Shown: positions 8,944-16,206 of the stretch, piece by piece
How the letters are laid out: each line of letters begins with the position of its first letter
Position numbering within the stretch: the first letter of the stretch is position 1
NCBI GenBank assembly: GCA_944354125.1
Contig: CALVPT010000003.1
Location: 62,001-126,000, forward strand
Direction of reading: 5' to 3'
Source of the DNA: an uncultured Clostridia bacterium
GTDB lineage: Bacteria; Bacillota; Clostridia; Christensenellales; Borkfalkiaceae
DNA: 64,000 bases
The notes under the pieces: model-generated
Databases searched by the model: none
What the model was told of the DNA's origin: nothing
The model's input: only the letters and a program-made list of their open reading frames with translations
Made by a program: the position numbers and the translations under genes

Positions 8944-10836
8944 ATGGAAAACAACACTACAAACACATTGGCTAAAAAGCCCCGCGAAAGAAAGACGCGC
9001 AGGGAGGCAAAGTCCGCCGACCCCAGGCGCGCGCCCGTAAGGGAAAATATGCAGGCCGTGCGCGAGGACAAGGCGGCGCTGCCCATAAAGCGCAGGGATA
9101 AAGTCGAGGGCGCAACGAGAAAGAGGGGCGCAAAGAAGACCGAAGAGGTAGCCGAAGCAAGGACAAAGACTAAAAAGATAAAGCCCGTCAAGAACGCCGT
9201 GAAGATAATCTTTCTCGGCGGCGTGGGCGAGATAGGAAAGAATATGACCGCCATAGAGTGCGGAGACGACATAATAGTCATCGATGCGGGCATAATATTC
9301 CCCACCGAGGAGACGCCGGGAATCGACCTCGTCGTGCCCGACATAACCTATCTCGTCGAGCGCAGGAAGAAGGTGCGCGGACTCTTGCTCACCCACGGTC
9401 ACGAGGACCACATAGGCGGCGTTCCCTATCTCCTCAAGGAGATTTCTACGCCCGTCATAGGCACCAAGCTCACGCTTGCCCTCGTCGACAATAAGCTCAG
9501 GGAGCACAGGCTCAACAACGTCGTCCAGAAGGTCATAGAACCTGGGTCTGAAATTCAGCTGGGTTGCTTTAAGATAACCTTCATAAACGTAAACCACTCC
9601 ATTGCAGGGGCGGTTGCGCTGGCAATACGCACCCCTCAGGGCGTAATCTTCCACAGCGGCGACTTCAAAATCGATTTGACTCCCGTCGCGGGAAGTCCCA
9701 TAGATTTAAAGACCATTGCCGACATAGGCAGCAAGGGCGTCCTCTTATATCTCGGCGAAAGCACCAATATCGAGCGTCCGGGCTATACGATGAGCGAGAC
9801 GGTCGTAGGCACTACTCTCGACAGGCTGTTTGCCGAAAATTCGACGAGGAGGCTGATTATTGCAACCTTTGCCTCCAACGTTCACCGCCTTCAGCAGATA
9901 ATAGACCTCGCCGTCAAGTTCAGGCGCAGGGTGGCGCTCAACGGCAGGAGCATGCTTAACGTCGTCGAAGCGGCTGAAAAGATAGGCGAAATCAACATTC
10001 CCGAGGGCGTCATCGTCGACATTACCAAGATAAAAAATTACAGGGACGACCAGCTCGTCGTCGTATGCACGGGCAGCCAGGGCGAGCCCATGAGCGCGCT
10101 GACGCGAATGGCAAACCAGGAAAATCCCGCCCTCGCGGTCGGCGACAACGACACCATAATCATTTCGGCTTCCCCCATACCCGGCAACGAGAGGGGCATA
10201 TACGGGGTCATAAACAAGCTCTATCATCTCGGCGCGGACGTCATATACGAAAGCCTCGAAAATATCCACGTTTCGGGTCACGCCTGCCGCGAAGAGCACA
10301 AGATAATGCATACGCTCTTAAAGCCTAAATTCTTCATTCCCGTGCACGGCGAATACAGACACCTCAAGAAGCACTCGCTGCTCGCGCAGAGCCTCGGCAT
10401 GAAGGAGAGCAACATCATGCTCCCCGACATAGGAGCCTGCGTAGAGGTGACGTCTAAGAGCATAAGGAGGCTGGAGGACGTGCCTTCGGGCTCGCTCCTC
10501 ATCGACGGAGAGGGAATAGAGGACGAGAAGGCGTCGCAGGTATTGCAGGACAGGCGTCAGATGTCCGAGGAGGGCATGTTCATCGTCTCGGTCGCCGTCT
10601 CGGGCGGAGAGGTGATAGGCGAACCTGCAATCAATTCCAGGGGCTTCGTCTTTGACTTCCACAGGGACTACAACAAGGAAATGCGCGAGGTCATAGACAG
10701 GGCGATAATGGGCTACGACCTCTCCATAGGCTCGGTTGACGAGCTTAAGAGGGTCATAAAGAAGGCGCTGAGGAACTATCTTCTCAAGAAGACCAAACAG
10801 TCGCCGATGGTAGTGCCCGTCGTCGTAGAACTCTGA
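8944..10836 (+). CDS. rnj: Ribonuclease J (metallo-beta-lactamase/beta-CASP RNase)
   Basis: The 630-residue protein has the zinc-binding motif HGHEDH (residues 151-156), an HSGDFK loop, the beta-CASP region containing CTGSQGEPMSALTRMAN, and HVSGHA. These define RNase J, a dual 5'-3' exonuclease and endonuclease acting on mRNA decay and rRNA maturation. Compared with the usual 555 residues it carries a roughly 80-residue N-terminal extension that is extremely rich in Arg and Lys, likely disordered and RNA-contacting. The C-terminal domain (GEVIGEPAINSRGFV onward) is complete. Only one paralogue is present here, so J1 versus J2 cannot be decided. The ribosome site before the ATG is weak. Confidence 0.95.
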   Translation: MENNTTNTLAKKPRERKTRREAKSADPRRAPVRENMQAVREDKAALPIKRRDKVEGATRKRGAKKTEEVAEARTKTKKIKPVKNAVKIIFLGGVGEIGKNMTAIECGDDIIVIDAGIIFPTEETPGIDLVVPDITYLVERRKKVRGLLLTHGHEDHIGGVPYLLKEISTPVIGTKLTLALVDNKLREHRLNNVVQKVIEPGSEIQLGCFKITFINVNHSIAGAVALAIRTPQGVIFHSGDFKIDLTPVAGSPIDLKTIADIGSKGVLLYLGESTNIERPGYTMSETVVGTTLDRLFAENSTRRLIIATFASNVHRLQQIIDLAVKFRRRVALNGRSMLNVVEAAEKIGEINIPEGVIVDITKIKNYRDDQLVVVCTGSQGEPMSALTRMANQENPALAVGDNDTIIISASPIPGNERGIYGVINKLYHLGADVIYESLENIHVSGHACREEHKIMHTLLKPKFFIPVHGEYRHLKKHSLLAQSLGMKESNIMLPDIGACVEVTSKSIRRLEDVPSGSLLIDGEGIEDEKASQVLQDRRQMSEEGMFIVSVAVSGGEVIGEPAINSRGFVFDFHRDYNKEMREVIDRAIMGYDLSIGSVDELKRVIKKALRNYLLKKTKQSPMVVPVVVEL

Positions 10837-11093
10837 TATTTTCCGCGTTCATGCGGTGCGTATAACGGGCTTAAAAGTGCATTGCCCGTGTAATATGTGC
10901 CGCCGAACGCGGTTTTGCCGCTTAACTGCATATGTATGCGCTTTCATATGCGCTAAGGCACATATGCAGCAGGATACGGCTGAATTTCGGCGCATATGCG
11001 CCATAGGCAAAAGATTGCAGATGCACGTGTACGGGCACGCACATATCTAATATATGCGCCGCGGTGCACGCCGTTTTTCAAAGGAGGCAGGAC
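10837..11093 (+). other. Intergenic leader rich in CATATG palindromes
   Basis: Four CATATG hexamers lie within about 70 bases (10928-10997), one inside the longer palindrome GGCGCATATGCGCC (10989-11002). No open frame with a ribosome site and no terminator with a T-run are visible. Confidence 0.4.
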
Positions 11094-11777
11094 TTGGACG
11101 AGAGGGAGAAACAGAACTTCACCTATGCGCACAACGATACATCTGTGCCAGAGCGCATAAGTCGCACCGCCAATGTAAACGTTGCTGACTTTCCCGACGT
11201 CGTCAGAGATATGCGCCTTGACGCATTCGGGCGGAATATCCCCGTATCCTCAGACGAGACGCTTGCGTTTTTACGCATATGCGTTGCAATGGCAAAGCCG
11301 CGAAAAATTCTGGAAATAGGCACGGCGGTCGGCGTTTCGGGCATATGCATGCTCAAAATCTGTCCGTCGGCGGAGCTCACGACCATAGAAAAGAACGCGG
11401 AATTCGCCTCCGAGGCGCGAAGGAACTTTGAAAAAGCGGGACTTTCGGACAGGGTTACGCTGCTCGAGGGCGACGCCGCAGATAAGCTTGTCGGACTGTG
11501 CGGTCAGTTCGACTTTATCTTTCTGGACGGACCCAAGGTGCAGTACGTAAAGTATCTGCCCGAGCTCAAGCGGCTGCTCGCGTCGGGCGGGGTCATCTTT
11601 GCCGACGACGTGCTCCTTTACGGCTGGGTCAATGGCGAAAACCCTGTTCCGCCCAAGCGCAGAATGCTGGTCGAGCATATACGCGAATATCTCGCGGCGG
11701 TGCAGAATGAAAAGTCGCTAACAACTACGATAGTCGACGTCGGCGACGGCGTTGCGCTGTCGGTCAAATGCAAATAA
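11094..11777 (+). CDS. trmR: tRNA 5-hydroxyuridine O-methyltransferase (TrmR-like)
   Basis: An AdoMet-dependent O-methyltransferase of the class I fold: SAM motif ILEIGTAVGVSG, then the metal-binding acidic motif in FIFLDGPK and a second acidic pair in FADDVLLYG. The best start is TTG at 11094, six bases after a perfect AAGGAGG; the in-frame GTG at 11064 has none. This gives 227 residues. The next gene is a U32 peptidase-family protein, the same pairing as yrrM-yrrN-yrrO in Bacillus subtilis, where YrrM/TrmR methylates ho5U34 to mo5U34 in tRNA. The assignment rests on fold plus context; a general catechol-type methyltransferase is the alternative. Confidence 0.8.
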   Translation: MDEREKQNFTYAHNDTSVPERISRTANVNVADFPDVVRDMRLDAFGRNIPVSSDETLAFLRICVAMAKPRKILEIGTAVGVSGICMLKICPSAELTTIEKNAEFASEARRNFEKAGLSDRVTLLEGDAADKLVGLCGQFDFIFLDGPKVQYVKYLPELKRLLASGGVIFADDVLLYGWVNGENPVPPKRRMLVEHIREYLAAVQNEKSLTTTIVDVGDGVALSVKCK

Positions 11778-11831
11778 GCAGGGACATATGCCGCGGCATT
11801 GCGGAAATATGTCTGTCGTAAGGTAAATATT

Positions 11832-13031
11832 ATGTTGAAAAATGTAGAACTTCTGGCGCCCGCGGGCAACCTGAACAAGCTGAAGACGGCGTTTTATTTC
11901 GGCGCGGATGCGGCGTACATAGGCGGCAAGCTCTTCTCTTTGCGCTCGTTTGCGGACAACTTCGACGCGGAGGAGATGAAAAAAGCCATAACGCTTGCTC
12001 ACGCACTCGGCAAAAAGGTGTACGTCACCGTCAATATCTTTGCGAAAAATGCCGATATGGCTCAGCTCGAGGACTATTTTTCGCTCATATATGCGCTGGG
12101 CGCGGATGCCGCGATAATCTCGGACAGCGGCGTAGTCTATGCCGCAAAGAAGGCGGCGCCTCAGCTCAAGATACACATCTCCACGCAGGCAAACCTAACC
12201 AATAAGTATGCGGTAAAGTTCTGGCAGGAACAGGGCGCGACGCGCGCCATACTTGCCAGGGAGCTATCCCTCGACGAAATAGCCGAAATTCATTCCTTCG
12301 TGCCCGACATAGAGCTCGAAACCTTCGTGCACGGCGCAATGTGCATCTCATATTCGGGCAGATGCCTGCTTTCCGACTATCTCTCGGGCAGACCGTCCAA
12401 CCGCGGCGAGTGCGTGCAGGCGTGCAGATGGAACTATGCCGTCAAGAAAAAGGATGTCGGCGCGGAGAGCGGCTATCTGGACGTCGAAGAGGACGACAGG
12501 GGCACGTATATCTTCAACAGCAAGGACCTCAACATGAGCGCCTACCTCGATAAGATGGCAGAGGCAGGCGTGTGCTCCTTCAAGATAGAGGGCAGAATGA
12601 AGAGCGAATATTACCTTGCTACCGTCATAAACGCCTACCGCAGATGCATGGACGGGGGATATTCTCCCATAGTCGAAAGGGAGCTTCTTACGGCGGCGCA
12701 CAGGGACTATACTACGGCTTACACCCTCGGCGAAAATCACGCCACGGTAAACTATGACGACAATCAGACCAAGGGCGATTGCGACTACATCGCAAACGTT
12801 CTGGGCTGGAAGGACGGCAGGGCGGTCGTCGAAATGCGCGGAAGATTCAAGGTTGGCGACACTCTCGAGGTGCTCTCGCCTACCGACAACTTCGGCAAGA
12901 GCTTTGTCGTGGAAAACGCGGTGACGAGCGACGGCACGGCGGTAGACGACTGCAAGCTCGTGCAGGAAAGGTATGCGATAGACTGTCCGCTCGCGCTGTC
13001 CGAAGGCGATATCCTCAGAAGGAGGAAGTGA
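11832..13031 (+). CDS. trhP: U32 peptidase-family tRNA hydroxylation protein (TrhP-like)
   Basis: A U32 family protein of 399 residues starting at the ATG at 11832 (MLKNVELLAPAGNLNKLKTA), rather than 33 bases upstream. It has the diagnostic ELLAPAG start, the ETFVHGAMCISYSGRC signature and the CVQAC pair, giving four cysteines spaced to hold a [4Fe-4S] cluster as in TrhP (YegQ/YrrN/YrrO). TrhP makes 5-hydroxyuridine at tRNA position 34 using prephenate. It follows trmR by 54 bases and precedes aroA by 3 bases. Bacillus splits this activity over two genes; here a single one is present. The related RlhA (23S rRNA hydroxylation) is an alternative, less likely beside trmR. Confidence 0.8.
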   Translation: MLKNVELLAPAGNLNKLKTAFYFGADAAYIGGKLFSLRSFADNFDAEEMKKAITLAHALGKKVYVTVNIFAKNADMAQLEDYFSLIYALGADAAIISDSGVVYAAKKAAPQLKIHISTQANLTNKYAVKFWQEQGATRAILARELSLDEIAEIHSFVPDIELETFVHGAMCISYSGRCLLSDYLSGRPSNRGECVQACRWNYAVKKKDVGAESGYLDVEEDDRGTYIFNSKDLNMSAYLDKMAEAGVCSFKIEGRMKSEYYLATVINAYRRCMDGGYSPIVERELLTAAHRDYTTAYTLGENHATVNYDDNQTKGDCDYIANVLGWKDGRAVVEMRGRFKVGDTLEVLSPTDNFGKSFVVENAVTSDGTAVDDCKLVQERYAIDCPLALSEGDILRRRK

Positions 13032-13034
13032 AAT

Positions 13035-14258
13035 ATGCAGTACGCTGTGAGAAATATCAGCCGCGACATAATAAATAAAAGGCAGATTGTCGAGGTTCCC
13101 GGTTCCAAGAGCATAACGGCAAGGGCGCTGTTGATTTCCGCACTCGCCGACGGACAGTCTGTTCTGTACGGCGGACAGCTGTCGGACGACTGCGCTACGT
13201 TCATACAGGCGGTCAGAGCTCTCGGCATACGCGTAGAGGAGTGCGGAGGCGGCATAAAGGTCGAAGGCTGCGGCGGTACTCTCCCCGTCTCCTCGGGCGA
13301 AATTTACGTCGGCAGCGCAGGCACGGCGGCGCGCTTCATTACGGCGCTCTGCGCACTGCAGAAGGGCAGATTCACCCTTTCGTCCTCGCCCCAGATGATG
13401 TGCCGTCCTCAAAGGCCGCTCATAGAGGCGCTGACGGCGCTCGGGGCGCGCTTTGAATTTCTCGGCGAGGAGTACTGTTTCCCCTTTATCGTAGAGGGAA
13501 CGGACGAGCCTGAGGACGAGGTGACGGTAAACATAGAAAAGAGCAGCCAGTTTCTGTCGGCGCTCCTCATGTCCGCCGTGTGCGCAAAAAAGCCCTTAAC
13601 CATAAGGACGGTCGGCAGCCACGGAATGGAATATGTCAGAATGACGCTCGACATGATGTGGTCGTTCGGCGTGACCGTCGGCGAGGACAGGGACAGCTAT
13701 ACCGTATTCGGCGCATATGAGCCCAAGCGGTACGACATAGAACCCGATATCTCCGCCGCCTGCTATTTTTACGCCATGAACAAAATTCTCGGCACGGAAA
13801 TTTCTGTCAGGGGCGTAATGAAGCATACCATGCAGGGCGACGCTAAGTTCATAGAAATTTTAAAGGACTTCGACGGCGGCGAAATGGACATGTCGGCGTT
13901 CTCCGACCAGGCGCTCACCATGGCGGCAATAGCGCCATACCTCTCCGCGCCTACCAAAATCGTCGGGGTAAAGCACATAAGGGGGCAGGAGTGCGACCGC
14001 ATAAAGGCGATAGTTAAAAATCTCACCGCCCTCGGCGTCCCCTGCGAGGAATTCGATGACGGCGTAAAGATTTATCCCGCGCAGCCGCACGCCGCGCATA
14101 TTGATACGTTCGGCGACCACAGGGTGGCAATGAGTTTCGCCGTCACGGGCTTAAGATGCGACGGGCTGGTCATAGACAACGCCGAGGTATGTTCCAAGAC
14201 CTTCAAAGAGTATTTCGACGTGCTCGACGACCTCATTGAAAGGCTTACGGCAGACTGA
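13035..14258 (+). CDS. aroA: 3-phosphoshikimate 1-carboxyvinyltransferase (EPSP synthase)
   Basis: Joins shikimate-3-phosphate and phosphoenolpyruvate to make EPSP, the step before chorismate. The 407 residues show both halves of the inside-out barrel, with PGSKSITARALL near residue 22, the YVGSAGTAARFI loop and the late RIKAIVKNLTALG and DHRVAMSFAV motifs. The G-to-A-sensitive active-site loop reads GSAGTAARF, close to class II enzymes. The ATG is 3 bases after the trhP stop, within its ribosome site GAAGGAGG, so expression is tightly linked to the two tRNA-modification genes. A strong terminator follows. Confident. Confidence 0.95.
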   Translation: MQYAVRNISRDIINKRQIVEVPGSKSITARALLISALADGQSVLYGGQLSDDCATFIQAVRALGIRVEECGGGIKVEGCGGTLPVSSGEIYVGSAGTAARFITALCALQKGRFTLSSSPQMMCRPQRPLIEALTALGARFEFLGEEYCFPFIVEGTDEPEDEVTVNIEKSSQFLSALLMSAVCAKKPLTIRTVGSHGMEYVRMTLDMMWSFGVTVGEDRDSYTVFGAYEPKRYDIEPDISAACYFYAMNKILGTEISVRGVMKHTMQGDAKFIEILKDFDGGEMDMSAFSDQALTMAAIAPYLSAPTKIVGVKHIRGQECDRIKAIVKNLTALGVPCEEFDDGVKIYPAQPHAAHIDTFGDHRVAMSFAVTGLRCDGLVIDNAEVCSKTFKEYFDVLDDLIERLTAD

Positions 14259-14277
14259 CTTATAACCTGAACATAAA

Positions 14278-14316
14278 GGGGCGCGGCAACGCAATTCGCG
14301 TTGCCGCGCCCCTTTT
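14278..14316 (+). terminator. Terminator after aroA
   Basis: A perfect 15-bp stem (GGGGCGCGGCAACGC and its complement) with a 5-base loop is followed by TTTT. Confidence 0.9.
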
Positions 14317-14412
14317 CTTCATATGAAAGGCATCTTTGAGCAACTTTGCGCCATTGCCCGAGGAGTTATTCCGTCCCTCGGACGCAAAGCTGCAAATATT
14401 TGTTCGTAACAC

Positions 14413-14441
14413 TTGTACATATGCGCATATTGTGGTATAAT
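14413..14441 (+). promoter_or_regulatory. Promoter of dinB, apparently leaderless
   Basis: TTGTAC (14413-14418), a 17-base gap and TATAAT (14436-14441). The initiation codon begins only 6 bases after the -10 box, so transcription should start at or within a base or two of the ATG. The spacer contains the perfect palindrome ATATGCGCATAT (14419-14430), a possible operator. Confidence 0.6.
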
Positions 14442-14447
14442 GAAGAT

Positions 14448-15809
14448 ATGGAGAGGATAGTCATACATTCCGACCTGAATAATTTCTATGCCTCGGTCGA
14501 AAGAAAGCTTCACCCCGAGCTTAAGGGGGTGCCGATAGCCGTCTGTGGCAACAAAGAGGAGCGCAGGGGCATCGTGCTCGCCAAGAGCGAGGAGGCTAAA
14601 CAGCGCGGCGTAAAGACGGGCGACACAGTCTGGCAGGCGCAGAAAAAGTGCCAGGGTCTTGTCGTCGTAAGGCCGCATTTCGATGAATACATGCGCTATT
14701 CGCGCCTCGTCAAGGCGATATATGCGCGCTATACCGACGAGATTGAGAGCTACGGCATAGACGAGTGCTGGCTGGACGTCACCAAATTCACCAAGGTCTT
14801 TCCGCCATATGACGGCGAGATGTATGTCGGCGAGGGGGACGGGCGGCGCTATTCCGACGAATTCCTGCGGCACATAGGCGATACCATAAGGATGACCGTC
14901 AGGGGCGAGCTCGGACTTACGGTGTCCTGCGGAGTGTCATTCAACAAGGTCTTCGCCAAGCTCGGCTCCGACCTCAAAAAGCCGGACGGCACTACGGTCA
15001 TATCGCTTTCCAATTATAAGGACGTAATATACGGGCTGCCCGTCACCGACCTCCTGATGGTCGGCGGAGCTACGGGGGCAAAGCTCGTCAGAATGGGCTA
15101 TTCTACGATAGGCAGGCTTGCCGCGGCGGAGGACGGACGCATAGTTTCGGCGTTCGGCAAGTTCGGACAGACGCTTCTTACCTATGCGAGGGGGCAGGAC
15201 GACTCTCCCGTCAGAAGACTGGGGGAGGAGAGGGAGCTGAAGTCGATAGGCAACTCCATGACTCTTCCGAAAGACCTTACTAACCTCGGCGAGGTCGAGC
15301 GCACGCTCTACGTGCTGGCGGAGAGCGTGGCGGCGCGGCTGCGCGCCTCGGGCAAGGGGCTGGCGGATACCGTGCACCTGTGGGTGAGGGACAGCGCGCT
15401 GAATAGTTTTTCAATGCAGAAAAAGGTAAGGCATACTGCGCTGTGCGGCGAGATTGCCTCCCATGCATATTCGCTGTTTTTAAGCAAGTTCCGTCCGCCT
15501 TTTAAAGTGCGCGCGCTGGGCATAACCGTCTCTGGCTTCGACGGCGGCGCTTCGCAGATGACTTTCGACGAGACGTCGGGCAACTATTCCAAGCGCGAAA
15601 GGGTGGAAAGGTGCGTCGACGATATCCGCAAAAAGCACGGCTATGCCTCGGTGCAGAGGGGCATAGTCGCAGAGGACCCCACCGAGATGCACAACGACAT
15701 AAAGGGCACGCACCTCATAAAGCCCGCGCGCTTCGACGACGAGGGCTTTGAGCCCGACGACCTGTCCGACGACGGTACATTCTTTTCCTCCGACGAATAC
15801 GACGAATGA
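14448..15809 (+). CDS. dinB: Y-family DNA polymerase (DinB/Pol IV type)
   Basis: A translesion polymerase that copies past damaged bases. I place the start at 14448 (MERIVIHSDLNNFYASVE), giving 453 residues; the frame extends upstream but lacks homology. Catalytic acidic residues are seen in IHSDLNNFYASVE and in YGIDECWLDVT, followed by the GVSFNKVFAKLGSDLKKPDG palm-fingers motif and a little-finger domain. The protein is longer than Escherichia coli Pol IV (351) because of a C-terminal tail ending in an acidic stretch. No canonical clamp-binding peptide was identified. There is no ribosome site, consistent with a leaderless mRNA. I saw no convincing LexA box. Confidence 0.93.
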   Translation: MERIVIHSDLNNFYASVERKLHPELKGVPIAVCGNKEERRGIVLAKSEEAKQRGVKTGDTVWQAQKKCQGLVVVRPHFDEYMRYSRLVKAIYARYTDEIESYGIDECWLDVTKFTKVFPPYDGEMYVGEGDGRRYSDEFLRHIGDTIRMTVRGELGLTVSCGVSFNKVFAKLGSDLKKPDGTTVISLSNYKDVIYGLPVTDLLMVGGATGAKLVRMGYSTIGRLAAAEDGRIVSAFGKFGQTLLTYARGQDDSPVRRLGEERELKSIGNSMTLPKDLTNLGEVERTLYVLAESVAARLRASGKGLADTVHLWVRDSALNSFSMQKKVRHTALCGEIASHAYSLFLSKFRPPFKVRALGITVSGFDGGASQMTFDETSGNYSKRERVERCVDDIRKKHGYASVQRGIVAEDPTEMHNDIKGTHLIKPARFDDEGFEPDDLSDDGTFFSSDEYDE

Positions 15810-15869
15810 GCATATGTGCGCGCGAACGTACGAAAATGCGGCCATGGAATTATGACCGCATTTTAAGCA

Positions 15870-15996
15870 AAAAATAACCGCCCCGACATAATGTACGGGG
15901 CGGCAGGTCGTCATGCGACTTTGTTCTTCAATATGAGTTCGTTTATGTTGTTGCAGATGTCCTCGGCCATGGCGGCTGAACGGACGCGTATTCAAC
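15870..15996 (-). ncRNA. Candidate short transcript with own promoter and terminator
   Basis: On the minus strand TTGTAC (16031-16026) and TAATAT (16008-16003) are 17 bases apart. About 125 bases on, the stem CCGCCCCG/CGGGGCGG (15878-15903) is followed by TTATTTTTT. Between them two tiny frames exist: 18 residues from 15999 and 19 residues (MAEDICNNINELILKNKVA) at 15911-15970, neither with a ribosome site. It could be a small RNA, a micropeptide gene or a gene remnant. It is divergent from the glnN promoter. Confidence 0.4.
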
Positions 15997-16107
15997 CATA
16001 CTATATTATACATAATTATTAAAGAGTACAAACCCGATTTAAAAACTGTATAAGCTGTACTTATAACTTGTATTCAACTTTCGAAACGCAGAGTGAGCAT
16101 ATAAAAG

Positions 16108-16136
16108 TTGACAATCTAATATAATTTCACTATAAT
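16108..16136 (+). promoter_or_regulatory. SigA-type promoter of glnN
   Basis: A perfect TTGACA (16108-16113), a 17-base gap and a perfect TATAAT (16131-16136). An 11-base unit TATAATTTCAC is repeated in tandem (16120-16141), so a second TATAAT sits 11 bases upstream. A short hairpin CACTT/AAGTG follows in the 64-base leader. With the candidate RNA on the other strand this accounts for the gene-free stretch from 15810 to 16206. Confidence 0.85.
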
Positions 16137-16206
16137 TTCACTTGTAAATCTTAAGTGCGCTGTGAGAGAGCGACTGAAGAAAAATATCAATCAAGGAGTA
16201 ACGAAA

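Noticed and set aside
14390..14447. LexA box controlling dinB
   Set aside because: GTTCGTAACACTTGTAC has a partial resemblance but does not reach the CGAAC-N4-GTTCG pattern; the palindrome in the spacer is of another type.
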